This document shows positions 8,211 to 16,701 of a stretch of DNA of 64,000 bases, piece by piece; the stretch's first letter is position 1; every line of letters starts with the position of its first letter. Position numbers and translations under genes: made by a program. The stretch comes from Lachnospira pectinoschiza. Lineage in GTDB: Bacteria > Bacillota > Clostridia > Lachnospirales > Lachnospiraceae. The DNA is taken from positions 434,001 through 498,000 of the forward strand of contig NZ_FNHZ01000001.1 of NCBI RefSeq assembly GCF_900103815.1, read 5' to 3'. The notes below the pieces were generated by a model. That model had not been told where the DNA came from. It ran no database searches and saw only the letters and a list, made by a program, of their open reading frames with translations.

Positions 8211-8243
8211 GAGGACCTAATTCTAGAAATAGAATAGGTCCTC
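8211..8243. terminator. Bidirectional terminator
   Basis: GAGGACCTA at 8211-8219 pairs with TAGGTCCTC at 8235-8243, with further pairing of TTCTA/TAGAA inside and a T-rich stretch following on the plus strand. The stem overlaps the last codons of the convergent XRE gene. Confidence 0.75.
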
Positions 8244-8429
8244 GAATTTTTTATCCATTGCTATACATAAAAGTAAAGCAAGTTTTGCAGTTGGGTTAAA
8301 TTGTCCTGTTTCAATAGAGCTAATGGTGTTTCTTGAAACACCCACCATCTTAGCAAGTGCGGCCTGAGAAAGTCCAAGCTCAGCTCTTGCCTCTTTAACG
8401 TGATTCTTTAATTCTAATTTATCATCCAT
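8223..8429 (-). CDS. Small XRE-family HTH regulator
   Basis: A 68-residue stand-alone HTH_3 protein: KEARAELGLSQAALAKMVGVSRNTISSIETGQFNPTAKLALLLCIAM shows the complete helix-turn-helix, ending in the FEDLF tail common in this group. It is the second gene of a two-gene unit; the start lies one base after the stop of the upstream membrane protein gene. Pairs of this kind are frequent in Firmicutes and the regulator probably controls its own operon. Confidence 0.9.
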   Translation of the reverse strand: MDDKLELKNHVKEARAELGLSQAALAKMVGVSRNTISSIETGQFNPTAKLALLLCIAMDKKFEDLFYF

Positions 8430-8430
8430 A

Positions 8431-8736
8431 TTAACGTTCCATAATGAAACGAATTATTGCCAAAACACAAAGTACAAACATTAGGATAGCAAAAAATAAA
8501 TCGTCTCCCTTTCTAGTTTTATAATAACGGTATGCCATAGATGCACATACTGATCCACAAGTTACAATGATTAAGTCAGTGGTAGGTTGTCCACTCTGGC
8601 TTCTTAGGAATGTGAATAATGCAGTTAACACTGCCATTACACCATATGCATAGCGAAAAGAATGGTCTTTAACAATTTCTTCCCTTTCATCAACATTTTC
8701 CATCTGGGCCTTTTTTAAAATTTCTTCTTTGTTCAT
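8431..8736 (-). CDS. DUF6442-like small membrane protein
   Basis: A 101-residue protein with a charged N-terminus (MNKEEILKKAQMENVDEREE) and three hydrophobic helices (about residues 32-46, 55-72, 80-96). This matches the DUF6442 proteins commonly encoded next to a small XRE regulator; function unknown. Start at 8736 chosen for the GGAGGAG ribosome site 5-7 bases before; a longer frame to 8772 lacks one. Confidence 0.8.
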   Translation of the reverse strand: MNKEEILKKAQMENVDEREEIVKDHSFRYAYGVMAVLTALFTFLRSQSGQPTTDLIIVTCGSVCASMAYRYYKTRKGDDLFFAILMFVLCVLAIIRFIMER

Positions 8737-8900
8737 AAATATCTCCTCCATGATGCCAAGTTTTCTTTGCAAGGATAATTATAGAACTGCCAAGTTTACT
8801 TGTTAATAAAAAGAAGAAAAAACATAATTTATTTGCACTAAATATGTAGTATAATAAAATACAGCAAACATCTAGAAAGACATTAAAAGAGAGGGAATTT

Positions 8901-11825
8901 ATGATAGAGGAAATTAGAAGAGGCTTTGAAACTGCATACATTAACGGTTCCGTTGTTTCCAACGAAAGTTTCAGACCACAATTCGTGTCTAATAATTACA
9001 AAGAGGGAAAGAAAGTTATTTCATCTATCGAGAACGAGCTTCGAGTGTGCGATAGCTTTCAAATCAGCGTTGCCTTCATTACTAGAAGTGGCATAACTCC
9101 CCTATTATCAATCCTAAAGGAGCTAGAAGATAAGAACATTCCGGGACAGATTTTAACAACGGATTATCTTAATTTTAGCGAACCGCAGGCTCTTGAAACA
9201 ATCCATAAGTTAAAGAATATAGAATTGAAAATGTATCACGTAGAAGAGGGTAGAGAAGGATTTCACACTAAGGGATACATTTTCAAAAAAGAAGAAATCT
9301 ATCGAATAATTATCGGTAGCGCAAACCTTACAGCATCCGCTCTCACTAAGAATATCGAGTGGAATACTAAGTTAGTTTCCACTGAAGATGGTGAGATGAC
9401 AAGGCAGATAATTGGCGAGTTTAATAGCCTTTGGAACTCTAAGGAGGCTATGGGCTACGATGATTTTATTGAGAATTATAAAGAGAAGTATCAAATCATT
9501 AGCAAGCAACGTCAGATTGCTAAGGCGGATGAGTTGGTATCTTTGGAAAAATATAAACTCGAACCTAACAGCATGCAAACTGGCTTTATTACTAACCTCA
9601 GAAAGATTTTAGATAGGTCTGAATCTAACGGAGATAAGGAAACTAGGGCGTTGCTAATTTCTGCCACAGGTACTGGAAAGACTTATGCTTCAGCTTTTGC
9701 CATGCGTGAGCTGGGTTTTAAGAGAGTTTTATTCCTTGTGCATCGTGAGCAGATTTTAAAGCAGGCTAGAAAGTCTTATAAAAAGGTTTTGGAAAAATCT
9801 GTTAGCACCGGAATTTTATCGGGAAATCATAAGGATTACGACGCCGACTATTTGTTTTCAACGGTTCAGACTATGAGTAGGGATGATATTTTAGAAAAGT
9901 TTGATATAGATAGCTTTGATTGTGTGATTATTGATGAGACTCACAAAGCGGGTGCGCCAACTTATCAGAAAATCATGGACTACTTCAAACCTAGATTATT
10001 CCTAGGAATGACAGCATCCCCTGAGAGAACTGATGGCTTTGATATTTACAAGCTTTTCGACCATAACATTGCTTATGAAATTCGCTTGAATCAAGCCTTA
10101 GAGGAGGATTTGCTCTGCCCATTCCACTATTTTGGAATTTCTGATTTATCTGTTGATGGTCATTTGATTGATGACAACACTGCTTTTAATCATCTAACTT
10201 CAAAAGCTAGAGTGGATCACATTTTGGAGCAGGCAAATTATTACGGTCATTCTGGAAACAGGGTTAAGGGCCTTATTTTCTGCTCAAGAAACGAAGAGGC
10301 GAAGCAGCTTTCAGAGGAATTTAATAAGCGTGGGCTAAACACACTTGCTCTTTCTGGCGAGACTTCAGAAGAGGACCGAGAGGCAGCAGTTGCCAGACTT
10401 GAGATGGATGGTTTTGAAGAAAATGGACATAAGGCGCTAGATTACATTTTCACAGTAGATATCTTTAACGAAGGTGTGGATATTCCGGAAGTTAATCAAG
10501 TTATCATGCTTAGACCAACCCAGTCAGCTATTATCTTTGTTCAGCAGCTTGGTCGTGGACTTAGAAAAGCGGACAATAAAGAGTATGTGGTTGTGCTTGA
10601 TTTTATCGGTAATTACAATAACAACTTCCTAATTCCTATTGCCCTTTCAGGTGATAGAAGCTACAACAAGGATACTATTAGAAAGTATGTAAGAGAAGGC
10701 TCAAGGGTGATTCCTGGTTGTTCAACAATACATTTTGACGAGATAACAAGAAAGCAGATTTATGAGTCTATCGATAAGATGACAACGAAAAAGAAGATGC
10801 TTTCAGAAAAATATTATCAGATGAAATATAGACTTGGCAGGGTTCCAAGCGTGCTTGATTTCTATAATCATGGCGAAGTTGACCCAATGCTTTTTATAAA
10901 ATATTCTGGTTCTTACTACGAATTTGTTAAGAGCGTGGATAAGGATTACGGAATTGTTTTTAATAAGGAGCAGATTGATACAATCAAGTTTGTATCTAAC
11001 TTAATTGTAGATGGAAAGCGAATTCACGAGCTTTTGATGCTTAAGTCTATAATAGATAATGGAAGTATTGATAGGTCCGATTTTATCAAAAAATTGGAGT
11101 CGCAAAATGAGGTCTTTAAAGAGGCGGATTATGAATCGGCCCTAAGACTTATTACAGGCGAATTCCTATCAGGTGCAGATAAGAATAATTACAAAGATGT
11201 TGAGCTTGTTGATATGCGGAATTTCAATGTAAATTTTTTAAAACGAGAGACAGCATTTTTTAATATTTTACATGATATTTATTTTAAAAATGAGCTGGAA
11301 AACCTCATAGAATATGGCTTTAGAAGATACGAGGACATCTATAAAAATCACGATGACAACAACCTTGTTCTCTATGAAAAATATTCTAGAAAGGATGTCT
11401 GCCGTCTCATGAACTGGGATAAGGACGAGAGTTCAACTATGTATGGTTATAGAATTAAGCATAATACTTGCCCAATTTTTATAACCTATGAGAAGAAGGA
11501 CGATATTTCGGAAAGTACAAAATACGAGGACCAGTTCATAAATCAGCGAGTATTTAGCTGGATGACAAGATCTAGAGTAACTCTTGAAAAAGATGAGGCA
11601 CAGAGTATTATTAACTATAAGGATAATGACCTTAAAATCTGCCTTTTTATTAAGAAGAGCGATGGCGAGGGTTCGGACTTTTATTATATGGGAAATGTAA
11701 AGCCTATCGAATGGCAGCAAAAGACCATCAAGAATGACAAAGGCCAAGATTTGCCAATAGTAAATTTCTTGTTTAGTCTTGATAGAGAAGTTCGAGAGGA
11801 CATCTACGAATATTTGATAAGCTAG
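8901..11825 (+). CDS. PLD-nuclease / SF2 helicase / DUF3427 protein
   Basis: A 974-residue three-part protein. The N-terminus is a phospholipase-D-like nuclease domain with the HxK...GSxN signature (H122, K124 in FHTKGYIF, then IIIGSANLTASAL). The middle is a superfamily 2 helicase: Walker A ATGTGKT at 255-261, DETH box at 345-348, and motif VI QQLGRGLR at 548-555. The C-terminal part is the DUF3427 region. Proteins of this composition occur widely next to defence genes and often beside a NUDIX hydrolase, as here; they are thought to act on foreign DNA or on DNA repair intermediates, but activity is not established for this protein. AGAGGGA precedes the ATG. Confidence 0.9.
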   Translation: MIEEIRRGFETAYINGSVVSNESFRPQFVSNNYKEGKKVISSIENELRVCDSFQISVAFITRSGITPLLSILKELEDKNIPGQILTTDYLNFSEPQALETIHKLKNIELKMYHVEEGREGFHTKGYIFKKEEIYRIIIGSANLTASALTKNIEWNTKLVSTEDGEMTRQIIGEFNSLWNSKEAMGYDDFIENYKEKYQIISKQRQIAKADELVSLEKYKLEPNSMQTGFITNLRKILDRSESNGDKETRALLISATGTGKTYASAFAMRELGFKRVLFLVHREQILKQARKSYKKVLEKSVSTGILSGNHKDYDADYLFSTVQTMSRDDILEKFDIDSFDCVIIDETHKAGAPTYQKIMDYFKPRLFLGMTASPERTDGFDIYKLFDHNIAYEIRLNQALEEDLLCPFHYFGISDLSVDGHLIDDNTAFNHLTSKARVDHILEQANYYGHSGNRVKGLIFCSRNEEAKQLSEEFNKRGLNTLALSGETSEEDREAAVARLEMDGFEENGHKALDYIFTVDIFNEGVDIPEVNQVIMLRPTQSAIIFVQQLGRGLRKADNKEYVVVLDFIGNYNNNFLIPIALSGDRSYNKDTIRKYVREGSRVIPGCSTIHFDEITRKQIYESIDKMTTKKKMLSEKYYQMKYRLGRVPSVLDFYNHGEVDPMLFIKYSGSYYEFVKSVDKDYGIVFNKEQIDTIKFVSNLIVDGKRIHELLMLKSIIDNGSIDRSDFIKKLESQNEVFKEADYESALRLITGEFLSGADKNNYKDVELVDMRNFNVNFLKRETAFFNILHDIYFKNELENLIEYGFRRYEDIYKNHDDNNLVLYEKYSRKDVCRLMNWDKDESSTMYGYRIKHNTCPIFITYEKKDDISESTKYEDQFINQRVFSWMTRSRVTLEKDEAQSIINYKDNDLKICLFIKKSDGEGSDFYYMGNVKPIEWQQKTIKNDKGQDLPIVNFLFSLDREVREDIYEYLIS

Positions 11826-11827
11826 TT

Positions 11828-11922
11828 TTGAATAAAAAAGACATAAGAAATAACTAGTTATTTTTGAACAAAAAGGACGTAAAGATTATTTGGTAACTTT
11901 TGAATAAAATAGACATGGGAGG
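11828..11922. repeat. Imperfect 36-bp tandem repeat, three copies
   Basis: Units start at 11828, 11864 and 11900, exactly 36 bp apart. Each begins with TTGAAYAAAAWRGACRT and they diverge afterwards. The first starts two bases after the helicase stop; the third runs into the ribosome site of the NUDIX gene and is in frame with it. Related motifs occur at 38168, 41775 and 57768. Confidence 0.75.
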
Positions 11923-11926
11923 ATAT

Positions 11927-12334
11927 ATGAAAACTATTAGAGTAGTGGCAGCAGTCATAAAAGATAAAAACGCCAACGGTGATCCAATCATCTTTGCAAC
12001 TCAAAGAGGATATGGTGATTTAAAGGGCGGCTGGGAATTCCCAGGCGGAAAGATTGAAGAAGGTGAAACAGCTAAGGAAGCCCTTCGTCGTGAAATCATG
12101 GAAGAGCTTGATACTAAGATAAAGGTAGGAGACTTGATCGATACCATAGAATACGACTACCCAACATTCCATCTTTCAATGGATTGCTTTTGGTCAGAGA
12201 TTGAAGAAGGCGACTTAGTTCTTAAGGAACATGAAGCCGCAAAGTGGTTAACTAAGGAACATCTAGATGAGGTGGCATGGTTGCCAGCAGATGTGACATT
12301 GATTGAGAAGATAAGAGAAGAGATTTCAACATAG
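11927..12334 (+). CDS. NUDIX (deoxy)nucleoside triphosphate pyrophosphohydrolase
   Basis: A 135-residue MutT-like NUDIX hydrolase. The NUDIX box is complete: GGKIEEGETAKEALRREIMEEL fits GX5EX7REUXEEXGU, preceded by WEFPGG. It would hydrolyse damaged or non-canonical nucleotides such as 8-oxo-dGTP. Start at 11927 is set by GGGAGG; an in-frame TTG at 11900 belongs to the tandem repeat. It lies about 100 bp after the DUF3427 helicase, a pairing I recall in other Firmicutes, suggesting one functional unit. Confidence 0.92.
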   Translation: MKTIRVVAAVIKDKNANGDPIIFATQRGYGDLKGGWEFPGGKIEEGETAKEALRREIMEELDTKIKVGDLIDTIEYDYPTFHLSMDCFWSEIEEGDLVLKEHEAAKWLTKEHLDEVAWLPADVTLIEKIREEIST

Positions 12335-12340
12335 AATTTT

Positions 12341-12372
12341 AAGGACATGTAGTTTGACTGCATGTTCTTTTT
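12341..12372 (+). terminator. Rho-independent terminator after NUDIX gene
   Basis: AGGACATG near 12341 pairs with CATGTTC near 12361, followed by TTTTTT. It separates the helicase/NUDIX unit from the pPIWI-RE operon. Confidence 0.7.
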
Positions 12373-12455
12373 TAATTATTTCTAAATTTCCTCTTGTAAA
12401 CACTAAAAATATTTATTATTATGAAACCGTACATGAACAACAGAATACCGCGAAT

Positions 12456-12541
12456 TTGAATGCAGTACTACTGCATTTATAAGAGACTAGCAGAAGTGGA
12501 TTTTACAAGTCCACCCTATAATTTGTATTGTATTTTGCTAG
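12456..12541 (+). promoter_or_regulatory. Promoter with 19-bp palindromic operator and structured leader
   Basis: TTGAAT at 12456-12461 and TATAAG at 12478-12483 are 16 bp apart. The spacer is filled by a perfect palindrome, AATGCAGTA-C-TACTGCATT (12459-12477), which overlaps the -35. Downstream the leader can fold: CTAGCA at 12487-12492 pairs with TGCTAG at 12536-12541, enclosing a GTGGA/TCCAC stem. The first gene starts at 12648, leaving a leader of about 160 nt. A repressor-controlled promoter for the pPIWI-RE operon is the simplest reading. Confidence 0.55.
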
Positions 12542-12647
12542 CTTTTCGTATCGTATCTATTGTTCTTTGAAATCATATAAATTTATATTTATAGGTATTG
12601 TTTTCAAAGAATTTTTTTATTTTAGGGACAATATCAGAAAGGACAGA

Positions 12648-13781
12648 ATGATGACGAAAGAAATTATTGAGAAAGATCTTATTGACCTTCGAAAAGCAAT
12701 GGCTTTAATTATCTATGGAGTTTATGAAAAAGAGAGAATTAAAAAAGAGAATAAATATCCCTATAGTCCTCGTCTTAAACATGGTATGGATATGTTTTTT
12801 AGGCTAGCCCTAAAATACGACAATTCTTTTGACCTAAGAACTGCATATGAAACAGCCTTTATAAGAAATTATGCTATGAAGCCAGTTAGTGAGTGGTTCG
12901 AAAATTGGAATGCAATAATCCTCAGCAAAATAAAAGAGAACAGCTATTATTATTTAGATGCCTTAGTGGAGGATACAGGTTCTAATACCTATCATATATC
13001 CGAAGCTACAGAAGATTATTTAAATCTTTTGGAGAGTGATTTAATAGCAGGATTAGATCAAAAAATTATATACGAGAAACTAATTAAACTAGACCAAGAG
13101 GATTATGTAAAAGTAAGAAAATTTATAATTGAAAATCCTATTGCAGATTTAAAAGATCTTAGGAAATTTAAAATGGGCAAAAGTGATTTAGTTGTGGAAA
13201 TAATAAATTCTGCTTATGAAGGATTTGATTATGGACATTACGTATGTCCTAGGTGTGGTTGGACAATTAAAGAAATTAATGGCATTTATAAATGTCAAAA
13301 CCAAGATTGTACTAAATCGAATTTTTCTTTTGAAAAGCTAGAACTAATTGAGGAATATAATGATAAATTACGCCTTAAAAGAGGAGTCATGAAATATATT
13401 GCAGATCCTGGAAAGTTAGAACTTGAGATTTTTAATTATTGTAAAGAGAAAAAAGTAGACTGCTTTTTGTGGCCTGATATGGATAGTTTTGACATTTTAT
13501 TAGAATTTAAAAATGGAAAAAAGTGGGCAGTGGATGCAAAGGCCGTAAAACAACCAGAAGCTTTAAGAGAAAGTATAGCAAATGACTACATTTTCCCAGA
13601 AGTTGTAAAGAATCATGATAAGTCTTTTTATGTTATTCCGGATAGTTATTATGATGAGAGAAAGGACTATTTGACTGTTATTAATAGAACTCTAAATATT
13701 CTTTATGGAGAAAATTATTCTGAAAGAGTTGAATGTATCAGATTAAAGGATTTAAAGAGTCTTATAAGAAAGGAAATATAA
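12648..13781 (+). CDS. pPIWI-RE operon restriction-endonuclease-fold protein
   Basis: A 377-residue protein, first of the three-gene pPIWI-RE operon. A zinc ribbon is formed by C200, C203, C216 and C221 (CPRCGW ... CQNQDC). Then comes a PD-(D/E)xK nuclease core, with D282 in FDILLEF and D296-x-K298 in WAVDAKAV. The N-terminal 190 residues are helical and unassigned. Known operons of this type combine a REase-fold protein, a DinG-type helicase and the pPIWI-RE protein, and this matches in order and content. It would be the DNA-cutting component. Start at 12648 (ATGATG) follows GAAAGGAC; the frame extends further upstream without a ribosome site. Two bases (one intergenic A) separate it from the helicase gene. 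Confidence 0.82.
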   Translation: MMTKEIIEKDLIDLRKAMALIIYGVYEKERIKKENKYPYSPRLKHGMDMFFRLALKYDNSFDLRTAYETAFIRNYAMKPVSEWFENWNAIILSKIKENSYYYLDALVEDTGSNTYHISEATEDYLNLLESDLIAGLDQKIIYEKLIKLDQEDYVKVRKFIIENPIADLKDLRKFKMGKSDLVVEIINSAYEGFDYGHYVCPRCGWTIKEINGIYKCQNQDCTKSNFSFEKLELIEEYNDKLRLKRGVMKYIADPGKLELEIFNYCKEKKVDCFLWPDMDSFDILLEFKNGKKWAVDAKAVKQPEALRESIANDYIFPEVVKNHDKSFYVIPDSYYDERKDYLTVINRTLNILYGENYSERVECIRLKDLKSLIRKEI

Positions 13782-13782
13782 A

Positions 13783-16701
13783 ATGAAAAGTATATTAAAC
13801 ACAAAAAAGTTAATAGCTGCCTTTCCAAGTTTTGGAGATGAAAAAACTACAAAGAAAGAGGCGAATGATTTCTTAAGATTTGAGATGTCCTTAATGATAG
13901 CAAAAAAGATATATCCTGAGGTTGAAGCATCAGAAGCTTATAAATTATTTACCGCTTATGAAGTTATAGGAAATAAATTAGTTAATTACGATAAATATTT
14001 ACTTCAGCAAGCAAGACTTTGTCTTTCCGCAAGTAAATCGAAAAAATATTGGCAAGAAAAATTATCAGAGTATGAAAAAGAAAAGTATTCTAAAATACGT
14101 CTTTTTGACATTAAAGATGATAAGATAATTAAAAAAGATTTGACCGGCATTATATATGCTGATAGAGAAAAGGATTATCTTGATTACATTTTAACTTATA
14201 AAAAAACTAGTTTTGTTGCTACTGCTAAAAGTAAAAAAAGAGAAGCTATTAAATTATCCCTAAAGGAGCTTGAAAAAAACGCTGAGGAAATGGGTGAAAA
14301 AATTTGGGATGACTATTTTATAAAGGTTTTAAGGGATAATAAAATATTAGATAATAAATCTCATGAGGTAAATTATATCAATATAAATGAACTAGTTAAT
14401 ATTGTTGGTATGGTTGGTGCTGGTAAGTCTACGCTTTTAAAAATTATTGTTTATACACTTAATAAGATGGATAAGAAAATTGTGATTGTTACAGATACAG
14501 TGCCTAGTGTCATTAAGCTTTACGAAGAGTTTAAGAATCTAGGGTGTGATGTAAGTCCTTTGATTGGCAAAAGTAATCGTTTGGGGCATTTGGATAAGTT
14601 AGTAGGAAAACGTGCGCAATTTTTGAACGATGATTTAGCAGCTTATTTAACTGGAGACTGTATTATTGATGCAAATGATTCTTCTAGTGAAAATGCTGTG
14701 TCTTATGGAAATGAGCCTTGTAACCGCCTATTTAAAAAAAGAGGTGAAAATAATTTATGCCCGCATTATGATATATGTCCAACAACTCTTATGGAAAGAG
14801 AAGTCTTAACAAGAAATATCGTTATAACTACAGAGGCAGGTTTATCAATGACTAGGATAATGGAATATAACGACCTGTATTTAAAATATGTAGTTGAAAA
14901 TGTTGACCTAGTATTCTTTGATGAAAGTGACAGAACTCAAAAAAGCTTAGATAATATATTTATTCCTGAGACTTCTTTTGATGCTTATATTACAAGTGTA
15001 AAGGATAAAATGTATTGGGCTTGGTCTAATTTATCAGAATTGACATATAACGAATATTTAAATATAGAAACTAATCTAAATTCACTAACAACTAATTTTA
15101 GAGCCTATATTACAGATGTAGTTAGAAATTATTGTAATAGCGCACATCTAAAAAGTTTACAAAGAAGCGTGTCAGCTTTTATTTTACTAGAAGAATTACA
15201 CGAAAAAGGTAACGAAAAAATAACTGATAAAAGTTATAAGGAAATGCGTAAATTAATATATTACAATCAATCTGTAACAAGTGAATTATTTTCTATAATG
15301 AATTTAGTTAATTCTTATAACAACAGAAGGGTATTTTATGAAAGATTAGAAGCTTGGATAAGTATAAATGAACCAATGGCCAGTAATCTGACTAAAAAGA
15401 CTATTGCCTTAATAATAGTATTAATTGCTTTCGATAATTATATGCGTGAAATAAGCTATATGTATTATGATATGGAAGATAAATCTCAGATGGATTCTGA
15501 GTTAGTAGCATTCTTTAAAAATAGAATGTTACGTCAACAAGGTTATTTACCATCCTCACCTTTAGGAAATTTATTTGGTATAACTCAAAAGGATAATGGA
15601 GATATAATTCTTTATCGTCAGTATGCATATGGTAGGGCATTGATGACAGAATTGCCATATCTTCGTGTAAATGAAGAGGGGGAATATACAGGACCTCATG
15701 TAGTTTTACTTTCTGGTTCAAGCTATGCAAAGGGTTCTTATTCATACCATGTAAATGTAGATGTTTCTTATATTATTGAGGCTAGCCATGAAATTCGTGA
15801 ATACATTTCTAAAGCAGAGTTTACTGAACTAGGAATTTCAGATAGAATTTCTGGTAGCGCCCTAGATGAAAGAATTACAAAGTTACAGGAGCTAACCAAA
15901 AAAATATATGATGTTATCTTAGATGAAGCTAAAAAAGAAGGAAAAGTTTTGCTAGTTGTTAATAGTTATGAGCAAGCAAAAAAATTAGCAATATATTTGC
16001 AAGAACTATTAGATAAGGACAAGCAGGATATTGGCGTTGCGGCCTTAGTTTCAAATAGTGACACAAGCGATAATATAGAATTTAATTCTATTAAACGTGA
16101 TGAGGTTTCTAGCTTTAGTAGTGCAGAAGAAAAGATTTTGATAGCACCAACACTTGCTATAGAGAGAGGCCATAATATTGTGGATGAAAATGGACATGCA
16201 GCCATATCTTCAGTGTTTTTCATGATTAGACCAATGCCGGTTCCTGGCAGCATAGAAGATAAGGCGGCAAAAGTTAACGGTTATATTTCAGAACTTGCTT
16301 ATGAAAATGTATATTCAAACATTTTTGAAAAAAATACTGCTATAAGATACGAGGCAACTAAGTTCTGGGCAATACTTAACGATTCTGAAAAAATGAGACT
16401 AGATAATATTACAGATATAAGAATTAAAAAAGATATTGTAGCAACTATATTTATTTTAATTGTACAGATTTTTGGCCGTATGTGTAGAATTACAGATACT
16501 TCTAAACCTGCACCAAGAGTTTATTTTGTAGATGGTGCTTTTAGAAAAAGAGAAGATAGAAAAGAAGGTTTTGATCTTCTTAATGAGATTTATGATTATC
16601 TAGAAGATATGATAAATGATCCAGAAAATGGTGCTGTTGCTAAAACTTTATATGGACCATTTTTTGAAAGTTATAAGAAAGGAATAAAAAGAAGTGAGTA
16701 A
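13783..16701 (+). CDS. pPIWI-RE operon DinG-like helicase
   Basis: A 972-residue superfamily 2 helicase of the DinG/XPD type. Walker A is GMVGAGKST at 209-217, the Walker B box is DESD at 380-383 instead of DEAH, and motif VI is QIFGRMCR at 895-902. Four cysteines lie between motifs I and II (C293, C313, C326, C332), the place where XPD/DinG helicases hold a 4Fe-4S cluster. It is expected to unwind duplexes or R-loops for the downstream Argonaute-like protein. It overlaps the next gene by 8 bp, implying translational coupling. Codon use is very AT-rich compared with the flanking chromosome. Confidence 0.85.
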   Translation: MKSILNTKKLIAAFPSFGDEKTTKKEANDFLRFEMSLMIAKKIYPEVEASEAYKLFTAYEVIGNKLVNYDKYLLQQARLCLSASKSKKYWQEKLSEYEKEKYSKIRLFDIKDDKIIKKDLTGIIYADREKDYLDYILTYKKTSFVATAKSKKREAIKLSLKELEKNAEEMGEKIWDDYFIKVLRDNKILDNKSHEVNYININELVNIVGMVGAGKSTLLKIIVYTLNKMDKKIVIVTDTVPSVIKLYEEFKNLGCDVSPLIGKSNRLGHLDKLVGKRAQFLNDDLAAYLTGDCIIDANDSSSENAVSYGNEPCNRLFKKRGENNLCPHYDICPTTLMEREVLTRNIVITTEAGLSMTRIMEYNDLYLKYVVENVDLVFFDESDRTQKSLDNIFIPETSFDAYITSVKDKMYWAWSNLSELTYNEYLNIETNLNSLTTNFRAYITDVVRNYCNSAHLKSLQRSVSAFILLEELHEKGNEKITDKSYKEMRKLIYYNQSVTSELFSIMNLVNSYNNRRVFYERLEAWISINEPMASNLTKKTIALIIVLIAFDNYMREISYMYYDMEDKSQMDSELVAFFKNRMLRQQGYLPSSPLGNLFGITQKDNGDIILYRQYAYGRALMTELPYLRVNEEGEYTGPHVVLLSGSSYAKGSYSYHVNVDVSYIIEASHEIREYISKAEFTELGISDRISGSALDERITKLQELTKKIYDVILDEAKKEGKVLLVVNSYEQAKKLAIYLQELLDKDKQDIGVAALVSNSDTSDNIEFNSIKRDEVSSFSSAEEKILIAPTLAIERGHNIVDENGHAAISSVFFMIRPMPVPGSIEDKAAKVNGYISELAYENVYSNIFEKNTAIRYEATKFWAILNDSEKMRLDNITDIRIKKDIVATIFILIVQIFGRMCRITDTSKPAPRVYFVDGAFRKREDRKEGFDLLNEIYDYLEDMINDPENGAVAKTLYGPFFESYKKGIKRSE

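Noticed and set aside
13783-16701. ABC-type ATPase, suggested by GMVGAGKST
   Set aside because: No ABC signature motif; the DESD box, cysteine group and QIFGRMCR fit a DinG-like helicase.
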